Origin: Streptococcus pseudopneumoniae
Lineage (GTDB): Bacteria; Bacillota; Bacilli; Lactobacillales; Streptococcaceae
Direction: 5' to 3'
Assembly (NCBI RefSeq): GCF_001074975.1
Contig: NZ_JUUO01000127.1
Location: 62,001-126,000, forward strand
Length of the DNA stretch: 64,000 bases
The position numbers and the translations under genes are program-made. The notes beneath the pieces were generated by a model that was not told where the DNA came from, did no database searches, and worked only from the letters and a program-made list of their open reading frames with translations. This document shows, in pieces, positions 28,931 through 37,279 of the stretch; position 1 is the first letter of the stretch; each line of letters opens with the position of its first letter.

Positions 28931-29493
28931 TCACTTCTTCATTGCTTTTTTACGTTGTTCCGACTCTTCGTGCATGACTGCAGCGAAAAAGGCTTTCTCT
29001 TCTACATCCATATTCACAAATTCACTAGGGCGAATGTAATAGTTTACGAGGGCGAAGTAGGCAAGTTTTGCCTCCGCGTCCTCTTTTATTAGTTTTTTGC
29101 CTCGTCAACCTTGTCTTGGAATGTTTGGTTGATACCACTAAGTTCAGTCACAGCTTCCAAAATCAAGGCACTTTCGCCCCAATTGAACATAGTACCGAAT
29201 AACTCAGAAGCTCCCATTGTTCCGTAAGAATCTTGCAATTCTTTATCATTAAGGTCAGGAACCACGATAGATGCGATACAGATTTCACGATTATATTTAA
29301 CACCGTCAAAGACACGCTCTTGACGTCCATTACGACCTGGCTTATTGACAAAGCAACGGTCATTGATTAAGTCCGCTTCACGAGCGCTCAACACTCGAAT
29401 TTTAACTGGCTCCTCAAAAGAAGGAAGCAAGACATCCTTAGTCTCTTCTCCTTTTTTGTTTTGTTTCAAAAATGCTTGTAATCCACTCACCAC
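28931..29493 (-). CDS. Tail assembly chaperone, -1 frameshift product
   Basis: Reading the zero frame from GTG 29493 to AAC 29092 and then shifting -1 on A AAA AAC joins 134 residues to a 53-residue extension (LIKEDAEAKLAYFALV ... EQRKKAMKK) ending at TGA 28931. The downstream frame has no start codon of its own with a ribosome site and fills the space before the tape measure gene exactly. This is the gpG/gpGT arrangement of tailed phages, here on an XkdN-like chaperone. Confidence 0.85.
29089..29493 (-). CDS. XkdN-like tail assembly chaperone (short form)
   Basis: A 134-residue protein (VSGLQAFLKQNKKGEETKDV; PVKIRVLSAREADLIND; GASELFGTMFNWGES; EAKN end). It is the XkdN/gpG-like chaperone that coats the tape measure during tail assembly. 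GGAGGAAATA precedes a GTG start. TAA at 29091-29089 ends the short form right after the slippery heptamer. Confidence 0.88.
   Translation of the reverse strand: MVSGLQAFLKQNKKGEETKDVLLPSFEEPVKIRVLSAREADLINDRCFVNKPGRNGRQERVFDGVKYNREICIASIVVPDLNDKELQDSYGTMGASELFGTMFNWGESALILEAVTELSGINQTFQDKVDEAKN
29092..29098 (-). promoter_or_regulatory. Programmed -1 frameshift site A AAA AAC
   Basis: In the zero frame GCA AAA AAC TAA carries the classic X XXY YYZ heptamer. A GGCAA/TTGCC hairpin (29072-29060) lies 19 nt downstream, with further possible GAGG/CCTC pairing. The stop follows immediately. Confidence 0.85.
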
Positions 29494-29508
29494 TATTTCC
29501 TCCTTGTG

Positions 29509-29973
29509 TTAGTATGTAATTTCTTGGAATTCTGATAAGATATCAAAATCTTGGAATGTGAAATCTGTTTCTTCGTCAATGACCTCATCTGCTGATCCAT
29601 CTAGTTTGAAGATAAGTGATTCTTTGAACAGAACCCCTTTCAGAACGATGGTATAGCGACCTGCGCGAGATGTGCGGTCTTCATTGGTACACTTGATATC
29701 AATACGAGGTAGCAACCCGTTTTTGACGTATTCAAGAGCCATCTTCTTCAATTCAGGACGATGGTAATACATCTTCACAGTTCCTGTACCTTCTGCACCG
29801 ACAATCTTACCACCCTTCATACGAGAGTTGAGAGGGGTAACATCAGCTTTTGTGTATTCGATTTTCGCTTCTAGAGAGATAAGCTCTGCTAGTTCGTACT
29901 GCTTGTCATTGATTGTAAAGAAGACCGTTCCTTCTTTAGCAGACAAAGCATCTAATTGGTTCATAATAGCCAT
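29509..29973 (-). CDS. Tail tube protein (XkdM-like)
   Basis: A 154-residue protein. NQLDALSAKEGTVFFTINDK and LNSRMKGGKIVGAEGTGTVK are those of the XkdM/DUF2001 tail-tube family. It polymerises as the inner tube within the sheath. AAAGGAG lies 10 nt before the ATG. Confidence 0.92.
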   Translation of the reverse strand: MAIMNQLDALSAKEGTVFFTINDKQYELAELISLEAKIEYTKADVTPLNSRMKGGKIVGAEGTGTVKMYYHRPELKKMALEYVKNGLLPRIDIKCTNEDRTSRAGRYTIVLKGVLFKESLIFKLDGSADEVIDEETDFTFQDFDILSEFQEITY

Positions 29974-29991
29974 TAGCTAGTTTCTCCTTTC

Positions 29992-31275
29992 TTAATCACA
30001 GATAACCGTCATGTACAAGATTTCCATAGCATCTGTTAAGACAATTGGCAAGTTTACCACGACGGATTCTTTGGTAATACCTTGTGAAATCTCAATATCT
30101 TTAGCTTGGTACTCCAAGGCTTGCTTTTGAGCCAGTGGGTCCAGGACCATTGTGATGATTCGTTGTTTAAACAACTCACGACCATTCACGTTGTTTGGTA
30201 CTTTACCGATGAAGTAGTTCTCAAAGATATACTTGACATTGGTATTGATATTATCCATGGTGCGGACAAGTTTGTTCTTACCAAAAATACGACTGTGTTC
30301 TGCCGTATAGCTAGTAAATGAGTTCACATCTGACAGGATAATCACTTTTTCATTTCGATAGGCAAAGATAAGCTGACCTTTATTGATGAGCTTTTCAGCC
30401 TCTGCTTCATTCTTACGCTCACAATCAATAGCGCCTGGATAAGACTTAAATGTATTGGATTGCAAGCCAGCCCCTGCATACTTACCAGCTACGAAGTATA
30501 CACAGTCCTTGGCGCTTAGTTTGGTACCATCACTTAATGTAACCCCGTTACCGACTGATACAACACCTTCGTCGTCAGCGTCCGTATAGTCATTCAATAC
30601 TGCAATGACTGAACGACCAGCGTTTCGCCATTTTTTGATATGAGCCGTAACAAGTGCTTTTGTTGAACTTGTTTCTGTACCAAGCGCTAAAACACGGAAA
30701 TCTTGCGTGTCTAAACCATTGAGAAATGATTCAACTTCTGAATTAGTTGTTGTACCATCCGCACCACCTTCAAGCAGTAATGTTTTATCTCCTGTTATTA
30801 AAATGCCTGTTACATCGATATAATCATTCTTGAATGGCAATGTTGTGATAATTTGTTTATCAACTTCTTTCCCCCAAAAAACAGTCGTTACTTCAAAACC
30901 AGGCTCAACTTGTTTTTTGAAGATAACATGGATATTATTACCAGCTTTTCCTTTATATCTAGCAGTAACAGTCATCCCTCCGTTTGTTTTAACCGCCTTT
31001 GCACCAGTATTGTTCACACCATTGTAAACAAGGACCTTGCCAGTTCCTTTCAAAGCTTCACGAATCGGAAGGAGTTCATCAATTGGTTTACCGAATAGCT
31101 GGCGGAAGTTGCTTGTACCATCAACAAGTGTGAAGGCACCAGGTTCTCCCCAAGATCCAGCAATCATAACTGCTGCAATCGTATTATCTTCCAAAGGAAT
31201 AATCACATCATCTCTCGATACGAAATTGATGTAGGCCTTTGGAACTCGTTTATTCTGTACTGTCCATTGTGCCAT
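29992..31275 (-). CDS. Contractile tail sheath protein (XkdK-like)
   Basis: A 427-residue protein. Starts AQWTVQNKRVPKAYINFVSR; includes TARYKGKAGNNIHVI, FLNGLDTQDFRVLALGTE and a C-terminal VVVNLPIVLTDAMEILYMTVICD domain, matching XkdK sheath proteins. Contraction drives the tube through the envelope. It defines the particle as a myovirus type. Confidence 0.95.
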   Translation of the reverse strand: MAQWTVQNKRVPKAYINFVSRDDVIIPLEDNTIAAVMIAGSWGEPGAFTLVDGTSNFRQLFGKPIDELLPIREALKGTGKVLVYNGVNNTGAKAVKTNGGMTVTARYKGKAGNNIHVIFKKQVEPGFEVTTVFWGKEVDKQIITTLPFKNDYIDVTGILITGDKTLLLEGGADGTTTNSEVESFLNGLDTQDFRVLALGTETSSTKALVTAHIKKWRNAGRSVIAVLNDYTDADDEGVVSVGNGVTLSDGTKLSAKDCVYFVAGKYAGAGLQSNTFKSYPGAIDCERKNEAEAEKLINKGQLIFAYRNEKVIILSDVNSFTSYTAEHSRIFGKNKLVRTMDNINTNVKYIFENYFIGKVPNNVNGRELFKQRIITMVLDPLAQKQALEYQAKDIEISQGITKESVVVNLPIVLTDAMEILYMTVICD

Positions 31276-31487
31276 TAGTTAGCCACACCCTTTCTCCAGT
31301 CTTCTAAAATACGTCTTACTTCTGCTAGTGAGTATGACTGGTCATCTTCCAGCAAAATGTTTAACAAAGTTGCATCATCTTCAAAATACTTGAGTAATGC
31401 CTCTTTACCAAATTTATCTTCAGTGGTTGGTTCCACTGGTTCGGTTACGTAACCTACTTCTTCATTCATTTCCATGAGAAGTTTCAC
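31275..31487 (-). CDS. Small hypothetical protein of the head-tail region
   Basis: A 70-residue acidic protein (VEPTTEDKFGKEALLKYF; LEDWRKGVAN end). Its stop abuts the sheath start and its start overlaps the upstream gene. GTG 31487 or ATG 31475 could be the start. PBSX-like phages carry a similarly placed small gene; no function is assigned. Confidence 0.7.
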   Translation of the reverse strand: MKLLMEMNEEVGYVTEPVEPTTEDKFGKEALLKYFEDDATLLNILLEDDQSYSLAEVRRILEDWRKGVAN

Positions 31488-31884
31488 CTATCCTTTCTAA
31501 TATTTGCATTGTCGGTTCTTCTTCAACCCATCGAACGTATCGAGTGATTGTAAATGTGCATATCAAGTCATTGGCATTGTATTCTACCTTCAAATCATTG
31601 ATAGGGTATTGATCCCCTAAATAACGAAAGGAAGGCGAATTAAACACCATTTCAATCTCTTCAAACTTCTGGTATAAGTCTGTTGTTTTTTCGGTGTAGT
31701 AATGCAGCAAGACAATAAAAACCTGCTTATCGTTTTGGTTTGCCAACCGCTTCCGAGTCACAGGTTTAACATCTACAATAAAACAAGGTGTTTTCAATCC
31801 TTGCTGGATTTGTTCATCATACACCTTGCACCCAAACACATCTTTGAGTTGCTTGATGACGAGTGGTCTAATACTATAATCCAC
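31462..31884 (-). CDS. Tail completion/terminator protein (XkdJ-like)
   Basis: A 140-residue protein (MDYSIRPLVIKQLKDVFGC ... YVRWVEEEPTMQILERIGE). The KVYDEQIQQGLKTPCFIV and the position between an HK97 gp10-like gene and the sheath gene fit the tail terminator class. It overlaps both neighbours. Confidence 0.75.
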   Translation of the reverse strand: MDYSIRPLVIKQLKDVFGCKVYDEQIQQGLKTPCFIVDVKPVTRKRLANQNDKQVFIVLLHYYTEKTTDLYQKFEEIEMVFNSPSFRYLGDQYPINDLKVEYNANDLICTFTITRYVRWVEEEPTMQILERIGETSHGNE

Positions 31885-32302
31885 CTAGTTCCTCCTTTAG
31901 CCTCTCTTCGATTTGTTGCGCAATTTGTGGGATTTTTTGTTTAATCTGTTCTTCTGTCAGTCTCATCATGAAGCGCCCTTCTACCCAAGGGTTGACCAAT
32001 CGCTTACCAATTGCAGGGACATAACGCCCTACTTGTTGGCGGTGTCCACTTTCAACGAAAGAAGCATACTCCATAGGGTTAAATGCGATAACCTCGTACA
32101 CGTTCCCGTTTTTGGTCACTTCTATCTTCCATGATTGATTGAGCTTTCCTGTTAGACCTTTTGGTGTTCGTTCCTTAACCTCTTCCAGAAAGGCTAGGCC
32201 GATATCTTTAGCAGCCTGCATAAACTCAGAATCAATGATTGCCTGAGCTCGTTCAAGTCGTTTCAAGAACTCTTGAACGTCACTATCATCATAGCCACTC
32301 AT
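31874..32302 (-). CDS. HK97 gp10-like tail protein (XkdI-like)
   Basis: A 142-residue protein with the gp10 pattern: EEVKERTPKGLTGKLNQSWK, NPMEYASFVESGHRQQ and a C-terminal helix. It helps join head and tail. Overlaps both neighbours by 10-14 bp. Confidence 0.85.
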   Translation of the reverse strand: MSGYDDSDVQEFLKRLERAQAIIDSEFMQAAKDIGLAFLEEVKERTPKGLTGKLNQSWKIEVTKNGNVYEVIAFNPMEYASFVESGHRQQVGRYVPAIGKRLVNPWVEGRFMMRLTEEQIKQKIPQIAQQIEERLKEELGGL

Positions 32303-32645
32303 GTCGTCTTACCACAATTTCTTGATGTGTGACATAAACCATTGGATCTTCACTGGTCAGGTACTTGATACCATCCACAATCAATTTACTACCAGCTTTG
32401 ATAGCAAATTTAGGCGAACAAAAAATCTTGTGTTCTGTCTTGAGTTGATGCGCTTCGTTCTGCTCTGTATTCACTAAGTTACGAACGGAGACACGACATG
32501 GAACCTTCTTATAGCTTTCTTTGAACTCTACAAAATCAGCTCCGTTAGGCTTCGTACCCTCAACAGCAGTAAACACATCCATCTTTTTATCATAGGTCCA
32601 TTCAATACTTGGCGTTGCCTGAGATAGGACATCATTGATATTCAT
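32289..32645 (-). CDS. Head-tail connector (XkdH-like)
   Basis: A 118-residue beta-rich protein (MNINDVLSQATPSIEWTYDK ... TSEDPMVYVTHQEIVVRRH). The size and slot after the gp6-like connector fit the XkdH/stopper class. Assigned mainly on position. Confidence 0.72.
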   Translation of the reverse strand: MNINDVLSQATPSIEWTYDKKMDVFTAVEGTKPNGADFVEFKESYKKVPCRVSVRNLVNTEQNEAHQLKTEHKIFCSPKFAIKAGSKLIVDGIKYLTSEDPMVYVTHQEIVVRRHEWL

Positions 32646-32646
32646 C

Positions 32647-33000
32647 CTACCACCTCAACTTTCTGAACCGCTGTAGTTGACTGGTAAAGTCTGATAAGAC
32701 ACTTTCAGCCCGTCTGGCAAGGTCTGACTTACCCAATTCGACCCGAGTATCTCCAACAGAAATATTCTTGCCTTGGACAGCTTGGTCAGGATTACAAACA
32801 ACATAAACCATCTGAATGGCCACAAATCGCAACTCTAAAGGAAAATCCTCACGATTACAGTAATTAAGAATGTTCTGCATGACTTCATCGACCACTAACT
32901 CTTCTGGATAGCATGAATAACGTTGTTCGTACAAGTCAATTAAGGCTTGTCTAGCATCTTCATTATGCTTTTGGATTTCTTCAAATGTCATCTTCTCCAT
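32647..33000 (-). CDS. Head-tail connector (gp6/XkdG-region type)
   Basis: A 117-residue helical protein (TFEEIQKHNEDARQALIDLY; CNREDFPLELRFVAIQMVYV). The pattern is that of small connector proteins that stack on the portal. It follows the capsid gene and a small protein, as in PBSX-like heads. Confidence 0.75.
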   Translation of the reverse strand: MEKMTFEEIQKHNEDARQALIDLYEQRYSCYPEELVVDEVMQNILNYCNREDFPLELRFVAIQMVYVVCNPDQAVQGKNISVGDTRVELGKSDLARRAESVLSDFTSQLQRFRKLRW

Positions 33001-33017
33001 CAGCAGAACCTCTCTTT

Positions 33018-33278
33018 CTACTTATCTTCCTTAGCGGATTTCTTAGCTAATTTGTCAAACTCGGCCAGAGCATTATCACGTTCAGCTAGAGCTTGGTCAC
33101 GTTCAGCAACTACTGCTCTGTACTCTTGAATAGTGTAAGTGCGTCCGCCTGTAGCTGGTTCTACCACTACATACTCACCGTCCTTAACTTCTACCACATC
33201 GTATCCATCTTCCAAAAAAGTAACTTTTTCAAACTCGTCAATATTGAGGACACGATTATCTTTCTTTACTGTTAACAT
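33018..33278 (-). CDS. Small hypothetical protein after the capsid gene
   Basis: An 86-residue protein. A beta-rich first half (VTFLEDGYDVVEVKDGEYVV) is followed by a coiled coil with the repeats VAERDQALAERDNALAEFDK. Proteins of this size are common right after the major capsid gene; function unknown. Confidence 0.72.
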   Translation of the reverse strand: MLTVKKDNRVLNIDEFEKVTFLEDGYDVVEVKDGEYVVVEPATGGRTYTIQEYRAVVAERDQALAERDNALAEFDKLAKKSAKEDK

Positions 33279-33293
33279 TTTCTATCCTCCTCT

Positions 33294-34208
33294 TTAAGGT
33301 GCGACGACAAAGGCTAGACCTTCATGCTTAGTCTGGAATAGCAATACATCATCGTAAAATTGCTCGTAGTACAAGTAGTTACCACTTGAAGCAGCACTTG
33401 GTTCGTCAAGCCCTACAAATTCATATTTTTGTGGCGCTGCCATACATGGAATATGAATCAAGAAGAAATGGATTTGTTTAGCAGTTGGGTCAACCTTAGC
33501 ACCGTTTGTGAAGTTGTACAAGGTTTTCATACGGTCAGATGGAATAGACGGCTCAATCGTCACATCGTCCAAACGACCAATAGAACGGTCAATCACTGTG
33601 CCTTGACCGTGGATATTAACAGTACGACCAAATTGCTTGATGTTCTTGATCATGCGTTTAACAGTTGGTGTACAGAAAATAACACGACCTTCTGCTGGTA
33701 CTCCAGCTTCATCCATTTGTTCCATCAGTTCATCGAATGTTGCGAGGAAGTTTTCTTCAGTCAAATTCAATGACTTAATTTGTTTACTTTCTGTATCAAG
33801 TGCTTTCTTACGTGAGAACAATTTAGATACCATAAATTTATCCATTTCTGGAACTTTTTCAGTATCATTGAATGTTTTAGTGATGTTAGCAATGGAAGTA
33901 ACATAGTTATTTTCATCAACATCTGATGGGTCTACTAGTGTTGACCAGTAACGCTCGTTTGTCAATGTGTATGTTTCCCATTGATTTTCATAGTTAGCGT
34001 CAATATTCGTAATCGTGCGACGTGTACGGTCTTTACGTCCTTCTTTAATCAAAAGGCGCGGTACTTTGACTTCTTTAGCTCCTGTGAACTTCAAAAGCGT
34101 GTTGGATGGAGAGTTCCAAAGTTTGTTAGTGAATAACAATCCGTTTTCACTGTAGCGTTTTTGCAAACCTTGTTGATAAGATTGTGCATAGTTTAATGTT
34201 GCTGGCAT
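33294..34208 (-). CDS. Major capsid protein
   Basis: A 304-residue protein preceded by the scaffold gene. Begins PATLNYAQSYQQGLQKRYSE; contains TLTNERYWSTLVDPSDVDEN, a helix-rich spine and VIFCTPTVKRMIKNIKQFGR. The order scaffold-capsid-connector and the length fit an HK97-fold shell protein of PBSX-like phages. Confidence 0.88.
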   Translation of the reverse strand: MPATLNYAQSYQQGLQKRYSENGLLFTNKLWNSPSNTLLKFTGAKEVKVPRLLIKEGRKDRTRRTITNIDANYENQWETYTLTNERYWSTLVDPSDVDENNYVTSIANITKTFNDTEKVPEMDKFMVSKLFSRKKALDTESKQIKSLNLTEENFLATFDELMEQMDEAGVPAEGRVIFCTPTVKRMIKNIKQFGRTVNIHGQGTVIDRSIGRLDDVTIEPSIPSDRMKTLYNFTNGAKVDPTAKQIHFFLIHIPCMAAPQKYEFVGLDEPSAASSGNYLYYEQFYDDVLLFQTKHEGLAFVVAP

Positions 34209-34235
34209 ATTTGTTCCTCTTTTCTAATTTTTTGA

Positions 34236-34802
34236 TTATAGATCTGACGTAAACGCATTAATCATCTGCGTTGTCAGATCGTTAGCAACTGTTTCTTCTT
34301 GTGTTGTTCCTTGTGGTTTAGCACCAGCGATGTGCGGTTCTACAGCCTTTTCTGGAGCAAATAAGAAGCTTTTAGATTCCTTCAAAGCTGTCAACTGTTC
34401 ATCTAATCCAGTCACGGCTCCGTTGTCACCTAATCCCAATTTAGACTTATCTAGTAGACTAGACACGATTCCAGCATCATGAACCTTACCGCTCAAGTGC
34501 ATTTCAATAGCATGATCTAGTTGCATTGTCTTGAGTTGTTGTTCATGTTCCTTCTGTTGTGTCTTGTACTTGCTGTCCAAGTCTGTGTATTTTTGTTGTA
34601 AGTCAGCATTGCCCTCAGCGTCTTTCTTGAGCTGTTTCATGTCCTTATCACGCTCTTTCAACTGGTCTTGCAAGCCCTTGGCATTATCTTCTGCAGCAGA
34701 CACCTTTGCTTGTAGGTCCTGAGTTGATTTCCCGTGTTCAGACATAACTGCTTCAACTTGTTCTTCAGTCAATCCTAACTGTTCCAAAAATTTACGATTC
34801 AT
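34236..34802 (-). CDS. Capsid scaffold protein
   Basis: A 188-residue protein (MNRKFLEQLGLTEEQVEAVM) with a long coiled coil (about 20-100, DLQAKVSAAEDNAKGLQDQL) and a C-terminal EETVANDLTTQMINAFTSDL tail expected to bind capsid subunits. This is the GP20-like phage scaffold pattern. ATG 34802 follows GGAGGAAAAG. Confidence 0.9.
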   Translation of the reverse strand: MNRKFLEQLGLTEEQVEAVMSEHGKSTQDLQAKVSAAEDNAKGLQDQLKERDKDMKQLKKDAEGNADLQQKYTDLDSKYKTQQKEHEQQLKTMQLDHAIEMHLSGKVHDAGIVSSLLDKSKLGLGDNGAVTGLDEQLTALKESKSFLFAPEKAVEPHIAGAKPQGTTQEETVANDLTTQMINAFTSDL

Positions 34803-34895
34803 TTCTTTTCCTCCTATACGTTTGTTTAACGTGGCAACGACCACGACATTTTGGTAAAGTAAAAAAGCCTTTTAACGCCTTGCCCAGGGCGAAAG

Positions 34896-34923
34896 AAAAC
34901 CGCCTCGAATTCGACACGGTTTT
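34896..34923 (-). terminator. Possible terminator upstream of the scaffold gene
   Basis: AAAACCG (34896-34902) and CGGTTTT (34917-34923) flank an inner TCGAATTCGA palindrome. The T run on the minus side is short, so it may be a partial terminator modulating the ratio of portal to scaffold/capsid transcripts. Confidence 0.5.
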
Positions 34924-34946
34924 AAGTATTTTTGAGTAGTTTTAAG

Positions 34947-35201
34947 TTACTTGGTGAGTTTACCCTCTCCAAAAACTTGATTTGAAACTTTAGTATAGAC
35001 ATCAACATAAGTTTCTTGTTTGTCACCGTTGTGAGTAACTTCTGCATAATCTGCAACTTTAACCACATTAATGCTGACAAGGGCTTTCCAATTTTGCAAA
35101 GTTTTGCTAAACCATACAACAAAGCAGTCTTCAGGTTTAATTTCACGACCTGAAAGACGAGTAAATTCTTGTGATGCTAATTTTTTGGCTTTTTCTAACA
35201 T
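34947..35201 (-). CDS. DUF6275-like small phage protein
   Basis: An 84-residue protein (MLEKAKKLASQEFTRLSGRE; ISVNVVKVADYAEV-like centre). It resembles the DUF6275 family found between portal/head genes and scaffold in Gram-positive phages. Function unknown. Confidence 0.7.
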   Translation of the reverse strand: MLEKAKKLASQEFTRLSGREIKPEDCFVVWFSKTLQNWKALVSINVVKVADYAEVTHNGDKQETYVDVYTKVSNQVFGEGKLTK

Positions 35202-35224
35202 TTTTATTTCTCCATTTTTAGATT

Positions 35225-35437
35225 TTATAGTTTAATTTCTTCAATTTCTGCACGTTTTTCTAGAATTTTTAAATAATTCCACATCGTTGAATGCTGACCT
35301 TTTAACAAATCAATTGGGCATTTAGGTTCAAACTCTAGTTGCCCGTTTTCGTATTGACTAAGCATCATACCCAACTTTTGGTATCGTTCTCTCAATTCGT
35401 AGTATTCTTTTCTAAATCTTACTTTCCAATCTTCCAT
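35225..35437 (-). CDS. crAss001_48-like small phage protein
   Basis: A 70-residue helical protein (MEDWKVRFRKEYYELRERYQ; LLKGQHSTMWNYLKILEKRA). It fits the short helical family named after crAss001_48. ATG 35437 is preferred over 35470. Function unknown. Confidence 0.68.
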   Translation of the reverse strand: MEDWKVRFRKEYYELRERYQKLGMMLSQYENGQLEFEPKCPIDLLKGQHSTMWNYLKILEKRAEIEEIKL

Positions 35438-35496
35438 ATCTTTACTCCTTTCCGAGTACGAAAAAAGCACTTAGATTTCTCTAGGTGCTTTGATAA

Positions 35497-35739
35497 TTAG
35501 CTAAATAATACTTCTTTATCAACCAATTCGTCATCTGTATAATCGATTGTAAAAGTATCTCGCTCTAAGATAGACTTAGGTGGATTTGAATGGAAAAGTG
35601 GAATACTGTGAACTCTATACTCTTTCCCCCCTATTTTTACAAACTGATTAACTCTCAATTCAGAAAGATCAGGGTTTTCAACAGTAATCGAAACAAGACG
35701 ATTTGCTACTTTAAAAACATCAATTATCTTATTTTTCAT
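35497..35739 (-). CDS. Small hypothetical beta-rich protein
   Basis: An 80-residue protein (MKNKIIDVFKVANRLVSITV; FVKIGGKEYRVHSIPLF). It overlaps the minor head gene by 11 bp. Not recognised. It might partner the toxin-like tail of the head protein, being an unshared small gene next to it; this is speculation. Confidence 0.65.
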   Translation of the reverse strand: MKNKIIDVFKVANRLVSITVENPDLSELRVNQFVKIGGKEYRVHSIPLFHSNPPKSILERDTFTIDYTDDELVDKEVLFS

Positions 35740-37279
35740 GTTTTTTCAACTCCTTTAGTTCTTGTTTATAAAATTTTAAAGCCATCCTTGTCTGTCTCTG
35801 CTCAGATTTTGGAATATCAAATTTCGATGCCACTGAGATTAAATACTCTTGAGCTTCTATTTCTGCTAACAATTGACTCTCTCGACTATCTGTAATCAAG
35901 CCGTCTTTAAATTGTTTAGCATGAAATAGTTCCTCTAATATTTCTGATATCAGAGGCTTTTTTTGTAAAACAATCATGTCATGATCCAAGCAACATGCAT
36001 CCACTCCTCGATTTTTCAAGTAGGAAGATGCTTGGTCGTCTTGCCATACAAAACCACCTGACTCTTTAAAATTTCTCAGTAGTTCTTTTTGTTTAGTGAT
36101 ATTAACCGGTCGACGCTTATCAGGATCTTTATTTCTATCCATACCCTGATTATACACCTTTTCCCCATCTTTCGCAAACAGTTTTTCTTTAATCGCTTCC
36201 CCTTCACTCTCCCAACCTGCAAAAATTTCATCCAGAGAACGTTTCTCTTTTGCCATTTTCACAGGAGCGTTATTTAGCAATATATCGAGATACGGGCTAA
36301 TCTGTTCTGCTTCTTCTGTTCTATCAGTCTTGCCTTTCTTATCAGACTTAACTGCAGGCTTGATAGTGGAACGACAACGAACATGAAAAGGCGGTGCGGT
36401 TCGTCCTGGGTCGTATTCTTTGATAGAATAAACCTCATGATTTTCTAACCTGCAAATCTCACTTGTACGACTGTCTAAAACCGCTACAATTTCGTAGTGG
36501 TCACCGCCTAATTCCTTGATAGTATCCAACGTCGCGAGGTTGTTATAAAAGGTCGTCTCAGTCCTGACAAGCGTATCAGCCCTATGATAGGCGACTCCTG
36601 TACGCTCAGAAAGAGCTCTAGCCATTCTATCAATAGACCAGCCACCTGTTAGGCCTTTATTCAAGACATCGCTGATTGCCTTATAAGCAACTTCTTTATG
36701 TACCCACACATTTTCAGAAAAGGTCCTACCGCTCCAGTTACTAGCCATCTTATGCTTAACTGCATCGACACCCAATATTGGTTTCTCTATGATTCCGAAA
36801 TGTGCCAAGTTCTTAGCTTGATGGATTTTACCTTTGATGTAGACGTCGCTCAGAGCCTCTGTGACCTTGTCATGTATGCCGTCTGGTTTACCGTATAACT
36901 CAGCCGTCAGACGCTCAATTTCGGCAAGCAAAGCCTCCTTGCGACTAATACGATGGCGATATCCCAAAGCATCCAACAAAGGTGTCGGTGTGTCAGGATT
37001 TAAGGTCATTTCACGAAACCTTTCAAGAGTTACATGCTTAAACTCTCTACGCTCTTTATCCGTCAGATATTGCTTAGCCTCTGCATGGGTCATCTTGTTA
37101 TCAACTGCATACCTGGCATAGAACTTCTCTATCTCAGAAATCAGCTGATGTTTATAGTCTGCTAAAGATTGGCCAATCTGTGCCATGTACCTATCAGCAA
37201 CTATCTGAGCGTTGTGTTCCTGTTGTAAAGTTCGCTCAGTCCAGTACTCATCTATCTTTTTCTTGTCCTTGGTCGTCAT
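35729..37279 (-). CDS. Minor head protein (SPP1 gp7-like) with C-terminal extension
   Basis: A 516-residue protein. Residues ~1-300 are the SPP1 gp7/Mu gpF-like head morphogenesis region, ending in the usual DSRTSEICRLENHEVYSIKE and FHVRCRSTIKPA zinc-finger-like motif. A separate C-terminal module (about 340-516) has RRPVNITKQKELLRNFKESG, LKNRGVDACCLDHDMIVLQK and ISEILEELFHAKQFKDG, with EExxH and a later Glu in LLAEIEAQEYL. Such tails are often effector or toxin-like. ATG 37279 follows AGAGG within the portal gene end. Confidence 0.85.
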   Translation of the reverse strand: MTTKDKKKIDEYWTERTLQQEHNAQIVADRYMAQIGQSLADYKHQLISEIEKFYARYAVDNKMTHAEAKQYLTDKERREFKHVTLERFREMTLNPDTPTPLLDALGYRHRISRKEALLAEIERLTAELYGKPDGIHDKVTEALSDVYIKGKIHQAKNLAHFGIIEKPILGVDAVKHKMASNWSGRTFSENVWVHKEVAYKAISDVLNKGLTGGWSIDRMARALSERTGVAYHRADTLVRTETTFYNNLATLDTIKELGGDHYEIVAVLDSRTSEICRLENHEVYSIKEYDPGRTAPPFHVRCRSTIKPAVKSDKKGKTDRTEEAEQISPYLDILLNNAPVKMAKEKRSLDEIFAGWESEGEAIKEKLFAKDGEKVYNQGMDRNKDPDKRRPVNITKQKELLRNFKESGGFVWQDDQASSYLKNRGVDACCLDHDMIVLQKKPLISEILEELFHAKQFKDGLITDSRESQLLAEIEAQEYLISVASKFDIPKSEQRQTRMALKFYKQELKELKKHEK

